The position numbers and the translations under genes are program-made. Under the pieces are notes generated by a model, which had not been told where the DNA came from, made no database searches, and saw nothing but the letters and a program-made list of their open reading frames with translations. A stretch of DNA of 17,680 nt from the NCBI GenBank assembly GCA_034423195.1, contig DAOUIZ010000069.1, forward strand, positions 1 to 17,680, given 5' to 3'. Below are positions 1 through 6,583 of the stretch, one piece after another. Source of the DNA: CATOSK01 sp034423195 (GTDB lineage: Bacteria; Chloroflexota; Dehalococcoidia; Lucifugimonadales; UBA3495). The stretch's first letter is position 1. Each line of letters begins with the position of its first letter.

Positions 1-191
1 TGGATGCCCTGTCCTTTCCCGATGAACCTCCAATTCCTCCGCTCCTCGGTCGTGGAATGGACCAACCTCGGAAACCAGTCCAGCGGCACCGAAATCGTCC
101 TCCCGTCGGACAGTTCTGCGGTTAATGTGTCCTCGGTAACGGTCACCTCTTCTGCTTCCGGGACCCGTACTTCAATCGTTGAAATAATCAT
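1..191 (-). CDS. DUF2442 domain protein (3' end beyond window)
   Basis: The minus strand translates to 63 residues before leaving the window: an ATG at 191, a short beta-rich stretch, then TAELSDGRTISVPLDWFPRL and RRNWRFIGKGQGI. That pattern (acidic strand, DGR-IsVPL-WfPRL, then -R-nW-igkG-gI) is characteristic of DUF2442 proteins, which are usually about 70-90 residues, so only a short C-terminal tail is missing. The start overlaps the end of the upstream DUF4160 gene by 20 bases, which implies translational coupling. DUF2442 proteins commonly sit directly after DUF4160 genes, and the pair is often treated as toxin-antitoxin-like. I do not know that either activity has been shown for this lineage. 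Family assignment is by pattern recognition. Confidence 0.8.
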   Translation of the reverse strand, partial: MIISTIEVRVPEAEEVTVTEDTLTAELSDGRTISVPLDWFPRLVHSTTEERRNWRFIGKGQGI

Positions 192-408
192 CCCATGCCT
201 TTATCAGGATAGTGTGGGCTTCTTCGATGATCCTGGATATTTGGCGTATATCGGATCTCCTCAGCCCTCCGCTCCGGTCGAGTCTCACCGGCGACAGCCA
301 GAACTTGGCGACTCTGTCATCTCTCTCGACATGCACGTGGGGAGGCTCACCCCGGTCGCCCGCGTAGAAGAAAAACCGGAAAGGCCCTCGGCGAAAAATC
401 GTCGGCAT
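172..408 (-). CDS. DUF4160 domain protein
   Basis: A complete 78-residue protein. It begins MPTIFRRGPFRFFFYAGDRG, followed by EPPHVHVERDD and then AKFWLSPVRL. The 'ri-GfrfyfyS-d--EPpHvHV' opening and the 'akfwl-pv-l' strand are hallmarks of DUF4160 (usual length 75-90). An AGGA motif lies about 10 bases before the ATG. The last codons overlap the start of the DUF2442 gene, so the two are probably one transcript. DUF4160 is a small cytoplasmic domain of unknown biochemical function that recurs beside DUF2442. By analogy with other small overlapping pairs it could be one half of a toxin-antitoxin module; this is inference. Confidence 0.85.
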   Translation of the reverse strand: MPTIFRRGPFRFFFYAGDRGEPPHVHVERDDRVAKFWLSPVRLDRSGGLRRSDIRQISRIIEEAHTILIKAWDDYFND

Positions 409-499
409 CGCGCAAACACTATCCTAACCAAAGCGGCCGATTTCGCCAACACCCCACCCTATCCCAATCAATCCCGCCCGCCCATCACAATCAGGGGGT

Positions 500-519
500 T
501 TGGGGGATGAATCCCCCAA
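500..519. other. Stem-loop just downstream of the DUF2339 gene
   Basis: A perfect 8-bp stem TTGGGGGA / TCCCCCAA closes a four-base TGAA loop, starting about 10 bases after the DUF2339 stop codon on the minus strand. In that orientation the stem is followed by AAACCCCC rather than a T run, so it is not a canonical intrinsic terminator. It may mark or protect the 3' end of the DUF2339 transcript. Confidence 0.35.
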
Positions 520-528
520 CGCACCCCG

Positions 529-3090
529 TCATTTCTCAGGACTACTCCGCCCCATCGGAAACAACCCCCGTACCTCCCCTCCCGTCCCGAACAGGAACCC
601 CCGGATCGCCGCGTTGTACCGCTGGTACACCAGCCCCGTCCCCAGCAGCAGCACCCCCAGCGTCACGAACGCCGCCACCCGGTATCCCCGCTCCAGCAGG
701 AAAACATCGAACACGAACAGCTTTGCCACCGGAACCGCCAGCAGCGCCATCCCTGCCAGCCGCACCACCGCCGACCGCATCACGATCCCCGCCCCAATCA
801 CTCCAATCGCATAGACCGCCCAGAACACCGTCAGGGACAGGTTCATTGCGCTGATGTAATCATCCCCGGTCCGCAATTCCATTGCCCCGAAATACTTCAC
901 AATCTCCGCGCTAAACGCCCACACGCTCACCACGTTAACCGCCACCGCCAAGCCCCGGGGAACAACCCAGTCCCATTGACCGGCGTAGTCCCCCCGTCGC
1001 CACCAAAGCCCCACGCCGGTTAGTGCCAGGGCAAATAGCACGTACACCAGGAAAGGAGTGTTCAGTGCGGGAGTAAACACCCACGGGCCGAGACTCACCG
1101 CGAAAGTATCCACCAGCATCAGCTTCAACCCTGCCATCGCCATCAGCGTCACGCCTCCCCAACGCGCCAACCGGAGCCGGAACACCAGCCCCACGCCCGT
1201 CAGGACAAAGCCGTAGACGGTGATAATCGCCGTCGTGGCCAGCAGTTGGGCGCCCAGCAGTGAGTCCGCCAGCCGGCCCGGGCCGCTGTCTATGCCCAGG
1301 ATCGGACCCTCCAGCGTCTCGATGTACTGGACTATCTCCAACCCCAGCAGCAGCAGCGTCAGCCCGTTGGCCGCGATGAACAGCCCCTCTGCCGTCCCCT
1401 TCTCCCACTCCCGCTGCGCGTCCCGGAAGTGCCGGTATAGGACGCCGGCCGCGTAGCCCCCCGCGATCACCACTAGGAAAATCACCACCCGCTCGTTGAT
1501 GACCGGAACGAAACCCTCCAGGTCTATCTCTACCTGCGTCAGCAGCAGGTGGGCCGCCGACAGCGCCAGCGTCCCCAATCCGAAAATCCGGGTGTACCAC
1601 CGCTCCAGCCGGAACCCGGCCCACACCAGCGCCGCCCCCTGCGCCGCCCATGACACCGTGATCCACACCCCGGTGAACTGCAGCGGAATCGCCACCGCGA
1701 AAAAGACCAGTGCCGCCACCGCCGCCGTCACCACCAGCTCCGACGTTCCGCCCAGCCGCTTCACCGACGCGAGGGTTATCAGCCCGTAGAGGGCCGCCAG
1801 CCCGAACGCCACTATTCCCTGCCAGTCCGGGTACTCCGCCAGCACGAACATCGACAGCCCGAAATACGCCCCCGCGTTCACCCCCAGCAGTCCCAGGTCC
1901 AGCGGCCCCGGCAGCCGCCGCCACAGCAGGTGGAAAAGCGTCGTCGCCCCGGCGAACACCAGGAAAACCCCGGTCAGGGCAACCTGCACCATCACCGGTC
2001 CGAAATCCGGGAACTCCAGCAGCCAGTACCCGAACAGCCCGTAGGAACCCGCCCAACCCAGCAGCGTGAACCACTGCCAGTTGCGGAAGGTCGCAACTCC
2101 CAGGATTCCCAGGTCCACCAGCAGGATGTATGCCAGCACCAGCCGGATGTCCGGCAAGTCCCGTCCCAGCAGCACCGGCGCCAGGAACGCGCCGACGATC
2201 CCCAGCACCGCGATTACTATGGACCCGTAGCGCAGGGACAGCAGGCCCGCCGCCACGACTACCGCCGCGACGCCGAGAAACGCACCCTCCGCCGGAATCA
2301 GCCCATACAGCCCGTAGGCGGCATAAAGGGACAGGTAGAGGACAATCGCTCCGCTGGCCGTCACCGGCTGCGCCCACAGCGGGACCCGCCGCTGCGACAG
2401 CTCCCCCAGGCCCAGCAGAACCACGCCCAGCCCAACTCCCAGCAGCACCCGGCCTGTATCGCCGATCCAGTTGTTGTCGAAGGCCAGCTTCAGGAAGAAC
2501 CCAACCCCCACCACCAGGGCAATCCCCCCGATGATTGCCAGCCAGTTCCGCCCCAGCACCTGCTCCCAGTCAATGGCCGGAACGCGAGTACCTGGCCCCG
2601 GACCGGAAGGTGCCGCCGTTGCCGCCGTTGCGGCCGGTGCCCGGTCCGCCTCAGTGGCTCCGGCAGCTTCTTCCCTCGCTCCCCCCGGGACCGCCACCGG
2701 AACCGGCTCAGGTGACGGAGTCTGGGGGGTTGTCGCGTCCCGGACCGCCGGTTCAGGAGTGGCTGGTTCGGGAGTGAATGTCTGCGTTTGCGGCCCCGGT
2801 CCTGCCCCCGCTTGTTCCGCCCGCCCGGCCGTCATCTGCTCCAGCCTGGACAACCGCTGTTGCAGCCGACCCATCAGCCGTCCCGCCTCCGCCATCTCCT
2901 CCCGCACCGATGCCAGCTCCTGCCGGAACTCCCCCATTTGCCCTTCGGATGCGGGGTTGGATGCCGGGTTCAGGCCGCCGTCCGGCTCTCCCCCGGAAGA
3001 CCGGGGCAGCTCCGACCCGCAGCCGGTACAGAAGCGTCCGTCAGCCTCGTTCAACTGCCCGCAGTTGGGACACCCAATTTCCCCGGCCAT
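529..3090 (-). CDS. DUF2339 polytopic membrane protein with N-terminal zinc ribbon
   Basis: An 853-residue protein of the DUF2339 family, a large multi-spanning membrane protein of unknown function. Residues 7-24 form a zinc ribbon (CPNCG ... FCTGCG, C-x2-C-x10-C-x2-C). Residues about 52-90 are a charged heptad-like coiled coil (QMGEFRQELASVREEMAEAG). About 90-170 is a Pro/Ala-rich linker. The rest is almost continuous hydrophobic helices, opening with the family signature near 175-210 (VLGRNWLAIIGGIALVVGVG, then FFLKLAFDNNWIG). The cytosolic zinc ribbon and coiled coil suggest assembly or partner binding at the membrane face. An in-frame TTG lies 24 bases upstream (3114), but the ATG at 3090 follows AGGGGG at a normal distance and leads straight into the ribbon, so it is preferred. 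It is transcribed alone. No substrate can be named. Confidence 0.9.
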   Translation of the reverse strand: MAGEIGCPNCGQLNEADGRFCTGCGSELPRSSGGEPDGGLNPASNPASEGQMGEFRQELASVREEMAEAGRLMGRLQQRLSRLEQMTAGRAEQAGAGPGPQTQTFTPEPATPEPAVRDATTPQTPSPEPVPVAVPGGAREEAAGATEADRAPAATAATAAPSGPGPGTRVPAIDWEQVLGRNWLAIIGGIALVVGVGFFLKLAFDNNWIGDTGRVLLGVGLGVVLLGLGELSQRRVPLWAQPVTASGAIVLYLSLYAAYGLYGLIPAEGAFLGVAAVVVAAGLLSLRYGSIVIAVLGIVGAFLAPVLLGRDLPDIRLVLAYILLVDLGILGVATFRNWQWFTLLGWAGSYGLFGYWLLEFPDFGPVMVQVALTGVFLVFAGATTLFHLLWRRLPGPLDLGLLGVNAGAYFGLSMFVLAEYPDWQGIVAFGLAALYGLITLASVKRLGGTSELVVTAAVAALVFFAVAIPLQFTGVWITVSWAAQGAALVWAGFRLERWYTRIFGLGTLALSAAHLLLTQVEIDLEGFVPVINERVVIFLVVIAGGYAAGVLYRHFRDAQREWEKGTAEGLFIAANGLTLLLLGLEIVQYIETLEGPILGIDSGPGRLADSLLGAQLLATTAIITVYGFVLTGVGLVFRLRLARWGGVTLMAMAGLKLMLVDTFAVSLGPWVFTPALNTPFLVYVLFALALTGVGLWWRRGDYAGQWDWVVPRGLAVAVNVVSVWAFSAEIVKYFGAMELRTGDDYISAMNLSLTVFWAVYAIGVIGAGIVMRSAVVRLAGMALLAVPVAKLFVFDVFLLERGYRVAAFVTLGVLLLGTGLVYQRYNAAIRGFLFGTGGEVRGLFPMGRSSPEK

Positions 3091-3134
3091 AGCCCCGCCC
3101 CCTGGTTCCCTCAAAGTTCCACCGGACTTACCCG

Positions 3135-3143
3135 ACTATAACA
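3135..3143 (-). promoter_or_regulatory. Possible extended -10 promoter for the DUF2339 gene
   Basis: On the minus strand TGTTATAGT matches an extended -10 element (TG-n-TATAAT, five of six in the hexamer). It lies about 45 bases before the preferred ATG, giving a leader of roughly 38 nt. No good -35 is visible, as is common for extended -10 promoters. Confidence 0.35.
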
Positions 3144-3252
3144 CCGCTCCGTCCACGCTCCCCTTTAACCGGCTATGCGGCTTCCCATCACTTGCCCCAA
3201 CCCCGTCGTCCCTGCGTAGGACTCCGCGCGACGGGCGCTGCCGTTGAGACAA

Positions 3253-3275
3253 GCCTGCCCCCGCGCAGGCGGGGG
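3253..3275. repeat. GC-rich REP-like palindrome with two alternative stems
   Basis: Two overlapping stems are possible and exclude each other: GCCTGC (3253-3258) with GCAGGC (3265-3270), or CCCCCGC (3258-3264) with GCGGGGG (3269-3275) around a GCAG loop. GC-only palindromes of this style are typical of dispersed extragenic repeats. Whether it recurs in this genome cannot be seen from one window. Confidence 0.5.
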
Positions 3276-3408
3276 TTACCCTGCGGCAGCGGCGGAGTCG
3301 CAAAAAGGGGACCCATGCTCCGGTAATTCCCCCAAACCCATCTCCTCCGCCCAACACCTCTCCCGTCGCCCCCTCGCCGAGCCTGCCCCGCCTACGCTTC
3401 CTCCCGCC

Positions 3409-3474
3409 ATTCCCGCGCAGAGCCTGCCCCTGGCGACTGAGGAGGGACGACGAAGGAGGGAAAGGGGCGGGAAT
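3409..3474. repeat. Split inverted repeat ATTCCCGC ... GCGGGAAT
   Basis: ATTCCCGC at 3409-3416 is repeated in inverse orientation at 3467-3474, followed by CCAG. Compact palindromes of the form ATTCCCGC-GCAG-GCGGGAATCC are, as I recall, common extragenic repeats in many bacterial genomes. Here the two arms are separated by 50 bases that include another GCCTGCCCC copy, as though the loop had been enlarged by insertion. Confidence 0.4.
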
Positions 3475-3523
3475 CCAGACCCCGGTAAATCCTTCCCCAT
3501 AACCTCGTGTCCCTCTTGGAGAT

Positions 3524-3561
3524 GCACCAACATGGTGGTATTTTCACCACCATGTTGGTGC
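3524..3561. repeat. Perfect 16-bp inverted repeat with 6-nt loop
   Basis: GCACCAACATGGTGGT (3524-3539) and its exact reverse complement (3546-3561) flank the loop ATTTTC. After one mismatch two further pairs form (GA at 3521-3522 with TC at 3563-3564). There is no T run after either arm, so it is not an ordinary terminator for either neighbour, and it lies hundreds of bases from each. A dispersed palindromic repeat, a protein-binding dyad or an RNA hairpin are all possible. Confidence 0.7.
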
Positions 3562-3795
3562 CTCAATCAGGTGCCAGGACCCGCCCCGTGCAACCCTCGC
3601 AGCGTCGCAGAATATCCTCCGTCCATCCCCACCTGGTCAGGCTGGATGCCCTACCCCCTAATCGTCCCCGCCCGGGAACTCCCCCAAGATTCCTGACAGT
3701 TGCCCCTTGCCAAGCCCGGTGCCGTCTTCCTACGATAATCGCAGGCTTCTCATTCAACAGCCCTGAAATCCTGAATCCAACCGCTCCACTGAGGT

Positions 3796-3827
3796 AAATG
3801 TGGCAGAATGCATCAAAATGCGGCAGA
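3796..3827 (+). promoter_or_regulatory. Direct repeat AAATGyGGCAGA, candidate operator
   Basis: AAATGTGGCAGA (3796-3807) and AAATGCGGCAGA (3816-3827) differ at one of twelve positions. Their starts are 20 bases apart, about two helical turns, so they face the same side of the DNA. They end about 30 bases before the -35 of the promoter that serves DUF917, a position typical for an activator. No regulator gene is adjacent. Confidence 0.45.
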
Positions 3828-3857
3828 TATTTTTCCTCCCCGCGCCCTTCACTCCCG

Positions 3858-3886
3858 TTGACACCCAACCCTCCCTTCCATAAACT
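3858..3886 (+). promoter_or_regulatory. Sigma70-type promoter of the DUF917-HyuA operon
   Basis: A perfect -35 TTGACA (3858-3863), a 17-base spacer and a -10 TAAACT (3881-3886, four of six). Predicted transcription start is near 3893. It therefore coincides with the in-frame GTG at 3892 and leaves about 29 nt before the ATG at 3922. Confidence 0.65.
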
Positions 3887-3921
3887 GCCGCGTGTCCCGT
3901 CCCACCCCTTCCCCGGCAGGA

Positions 3922-5013
3922 ATGGAACCAACAGGTTTGTGGCAAGCTACAACAGACGTCCTTGACTCCATCGCCACCGGAGCCGGAATCCTCGGCACCG
4001 GCGGCGGCGGTAACCCCTACATCGGCCAGCTCCGCGCCCGACAGGCCATCGAAAAACACGGCCCCGTCACCGTTCTATCCCCCGATGAACTCCCCGACGA
4101 CGCCCGCGTCATCTGCGTTGGCGGTATCGGCGCCCCCACTGTCGGAATCGAGAAGGTCCGCGACCTCCAGTCCTACTATGCCCTCCGCGCCATCGAGGAA
4201 TACACCGGCGTGAAGGCCACCGCCCTCATCTCCAACGAGATTGGCGGCAGTAACTCCGTCGAACCCCTCATCCCGGCGGCCATCGCCGGACTGCCCGTCG
4301 TCGACGCTGACGGCATGGGCCGCGCCTTCCCCGAGTTCCAGATGAAGACCTTCTTCGTCTACGGCGTCCCCTGCTGCCCCCTGGCCATCGCCGACGAGAA
4401 GGGTAACTCCATCATCGTCCGCGAGACCGTCACCCCCGAGTGGGCCGAGCGTCTCGCCCGCGCCGCCACCATCCAGATGGGATGTGTTGCCTGCTACGCG
4501 GTCGCCCCCATGACCGCCGAGCAGGTCCGCCGCACCGCCGTCCCCCACACCCTCTCCCTAGCCCGCGACCTCGGCGACGCCGTCCAGCAGGCCCGCGCCG
4601 CCGGATCGGACCCCTTGGACGCCATCCTTTCCACCTGCCCCGGACGCGTCCTCTTCACCGGCAAGGGCGTCGACCTCGACCGCCGCACCACCGCCGGATT
4701 CGCCCGCGGCGCCGTCGCCATCGACGGTCTCGGCTCCTTCAGCGGCAGCCGCATGGACATCGACTTCCAGAACGAGAACCTCATCGCCCGCCTCGATGGA
4801 GAAATCGTTTGCACTGTCCCCGACCTCATCTGCGCCGTCGCCTCCGACACCGGCGAGCCCGTCACCACCGAGCTGATGCGCTACGGCCTCCGCGTCACCA
4901 TCCTCGGCTTCCCCGCTCCCGCTCTCTGGACCACCCCAGAAGGATTGGCCGCTTCCGGTCCCCGCCACTTCGGCTACGACACCGGCTACCGCCCCTTGCA
5001 GGTGCAGGTCTAG
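3922..5013 (+). CDS. DUF917 family protein (S-methyl thiohydantoin desulfurase-like)
   Basis: 363 residues from the ATG at 3922. The N-terminus carries the glycine-rich family signature GILGTGGGGNPYIGQ (residues 22-36), followed by SNEIGGSN, a VDADGMGRAFPE segment and Cys-containing stretches (GVPCCPLA, GCVACYAV), all typical of the DUF917 / S-Me-THD family (usual length about 360). Named members act on S-methyl thiohydantoins from methylated ergothioneine breakdown; most are uncharacterised. The HyuA-type gene follows after 10 bases, so both probably act on the same five-membered ring, in the cytoplasm. An in-frame GTG at 3892 would add ten residues. It sits at the predicted transcription start and would have to be read leaderless, whereas the ATG has GGCAGGA abutting it, closer than ideal. 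The exact start is therefore uncertain; the family is not. Confidence 0.88.
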   Translation: MEPTGLWQATTDVLDSIATGAGILGTGGGGNPYIGQLRARQAIEKHGPVTVLSPDELPDDARVICVGGIGAPTVGIEKVRDLQSYYALRAIEEYTGVKATALISNEIGGSNSVEPLIPAAIAGLPVVDADGMGRAFPEFQMKTFFVYGVPCCPLAIADEKGNSIIVRETVTPEWAERLARAATIQMGCVACYAVAPMTAEQVRRTAVPHTLSLARDLGDAVQQARAAGSDPLDAILSTCPGRVLFTGKGVDLDRRTTAGFARGAVAIDGLGSFSGSRMDIDFQNENLIARLDGEIVCTVPDLICAVASDTGEPVTTELMRYGLRVTILGFPAPALWTTPEGLAASGPRHFGYDTGYRPLQVQV

Positions 5014-5023
5014 CCCTCTTCCC

Positions 5024-6568
5024 ATGTTCATCGGCGTAGACGTAGGCGGCACCAACACCGATGCCGTCCTCATGGACGGGTCCCGCCTCGTCGGAGCGGC
5101 CAAGCTGCCCACCACCGCCGATGTCACCGACGGCATCGTCAACGCCGTCACCGAGCTTCTCAGGCAGCACCCATCCCGTGAGCAGGTCGGCGCCGTCATG
5201 GTCGGCACCACCCACTTCACCAACGCCCTGCTGGAACGCCGCCATCTCTCCCCCACCGCCGTCATTCGCCTGTCCCTCCCCGCCACCCAGCTTCTCCCGC
5301 CCCTCGTTGACTGGCCTAACGATCTCAGGGATGCCATCGCCGGCGTCACCCGCATGGTCGGCGGCGGCCACGAGTTCGACGGGCGCGAGATATCCCCTCT
5401 CGACCGCGATGCTATCCGCCAGGCGGCCCTTGACATAAAGAAGGAAGGCGTCCGCGCCGTCGCCGTATCCGGCGTCTTCTCCCCGGTGGACCCCTCCCAC
5501 GAGACCGAGGCCGCTGCCATCATCGAAGAAGCAGCCCCCGGCCTCCGTGTCTGCCTCTCCCACGAAAACGGCCGCATGGGCCTGCTGGAACGCGAAAACG
5601 CCGCCGCCCTCAACGCCTGTCTCGGAGACGTGGCCCTTTGGACAGTCCAGGGAATCGAAGCCGCTCTCCGTCAGCTCGGCATCAGCGCCCCCCTGTTCAT
5701 GAGCCAGAACGACGGCACCCTCATGGACGCGGGGTTCGCGGCCCGTTTCCCCGTCCTCACCATCTCCTCCGGCCCCACCAACTCCATGCGCGGCGCGGCC
5801 TGGCTCTCCGGCATCACCGACGGCATCGTCGTCGACGTGGGCGGCACCTCCACCGATGTCGGAGCGCTGGTCAGAGGCTTCCCCCGCGAGTCCGCCGTCG
5901 CCGTCAGCCTCGCCGGAGTCCGCACCAACTTCCGCATCCCCGACATGGTCTCCATCGCCCTCGGCGGCGGCACCGTCGTCCAGACCGACCCCTGGCGCAT
6001 CGGCCCCGAGAGCGTCGGCTACCGCCTGCCCGATGAATCCCTCACCTTCGGCGGAAACACCCTCACCGCCACCGACTTCGCCGTCGCCGCCGGACACGCC
6101 GAACTGGGGGACCCCCGCCTCGTCGCGGGACTATCCCCTTCCCTGGTATCGCGGGGCATGGCCGAAATCCGGGAGCGCGTCGAAACCGCGGTGGACAGCG
6201 TCAAGCTCAGCCGGGACGCCGTCCCCGTAATCTTGGTTGGAGGGGGCAGCATCCTCTTGGGCGACACCCTCGCCGGGGCATCCCGTGTCCTGCGCCCCGA
6301 GAACGCTGGCGTCGCCAACGCCATCGGCGCCGCCATCGCCCAGGTTGGCGGACAGGTTGAGCGGGTCTATTCGATGGAAGCTGGCAATCGGGCTGAAGCC
6401 ATCGCTGACTGCTCCGCCGCCGCCGTCAACCAGGCTGCCGCCGCCGGAGCCGATCCCTCAACCATTGAAGTGGTGGACATTGAGGAAGTCCCCCTCACCT
6501 ACCTCCCCAGCAACGTCACCCGCGTCCGCGTCAAGGCCGTCGGCAACCTCGCCGACCCCCGCCGCTGA
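5024..6568 (+). CDS. Hydantoinase/oxoprolinase family protein (HyuA-like)
   Basis: 514 residues. It opens with the ASKHA-fold nucleotide-binding signature MFIGVDVGGTNTDAV (residues 1-15). GTTHFTNAL follows at 61-69, a second phosphate loop VVDVGGTSTDVG at 269-280, LGGGT near 313 and VGGGSILL at 405-412. This is the layout of HyuA_N plus the hydantoinase A domain, the ATP-dependent subunit that opens hydantoins or 5-oxoproline-like lactams. At 514 residues it is shorter than the roughly 700-residue HyuA partners of HyuB, and no hyuB is present, which matches the stand-alone variant found beside DUF917 genes. The gene starts 10 bases after the DUF917 stop without a clear ribosome binding site, suggesting coupling. 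It converges on the unknown gene at 6584, with 15 bases between the stop codons. Confidence 0.9.
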   Translation: MFIGVDVGGTNTDAVLMDGSRLVGAAKLPTTADVTDGIVNAVTELLRQHPSREQVGAVMVGTTHFTNALLERRHLSPTAVIRLSLPATQLLPPLVDWPNDLRDAIAGVTRMVGGGHEFDGREISPLDRDAIRQAALDIKKEGVRAVAVSGVFSPVDPSHETEAAAIIEEAAPGLRVCLSHENGRMGLLERENAAALNACLGDVALWTVQGIEAALRQLGISAPLFMSQNDGTLMDAGFAARFPVLTISSGPTNSMRGAAWLSGITDGIVVDVGGTSTDVGALVRGFPRESAVAVSLAGVRTNFRIPDMVSIALGGGTVVQTDPWRIGPESVGYRLPDESLTFGGNTLTATDFAVAAGHAELGDPRLVAGLSPSLVSRGMAEIRERVETAVDSVKLSRDAVPVILVGGGSILLGDTLAGASRVLRPENAGVANAIGAAIAQVGGQVERVYSMEAGNRAEAIADCSAAAVNQAAAAGADPSTIEVVDIEEVPLTYLPSNVTRVRVKAVGNLADPRR

Positions 6569-6583
6569 CCCCGCTCCCGCCCT

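Larger units (their letters stand above)
3091..3921. other. Long intergenic region with palindromes and repeats, no convincing gene
   Basis: About 0.8 kb between divergently transcribed DUF2339 and DUF917. Open frames exist on both strands, but their translations are low-complexity (Pro, Arg, Gly, Ser rich), match no family I know and lack ribosome binding sites. The region holds GC-rich palindromes near 3253-3275, a split inverted repeat at 3409-3474, a perfect long hairpin at 3524-3561, a direct repeat at 3796-3827 and a promoter at 3858-3886. The sequence GCCTGCCCC occurs three times (3253, 3381, 3422). It looks like a site where extragenic repeats have accumulated. Confidence 0.6.

Noticed and set aside
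935..2377. A 480-residue alternative frame inside the DUF2339 gene
   Set aside because: Ala/Gly/Arg-rich out-of-frame translation; the DUF2339 frame carries the zinc ribbon and membrane helices.
3524..3561. Long hairpin as a transcription terminator
   Set aside because: No T run follows either arm, and it is several hundred bases from the nearest gene end.
3244..3931. Several 90-150 residue open frames in the 3.1-3.9 kb gap
   Set aside because: They run through palindromes and repeats, lack ribosome binding sites and resemble no family; codon use does not look coding.
4558..6097. Long open frames on the minus strand (351 and 400 residues) opposite DUF917 and HyuA
   Set aside because: Their translations are Gly/Asp/Val-rich mirror sequences of GC-biased codons, with no family motifs and no ribosome binding sites. 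The plus-strand products are clear family members.
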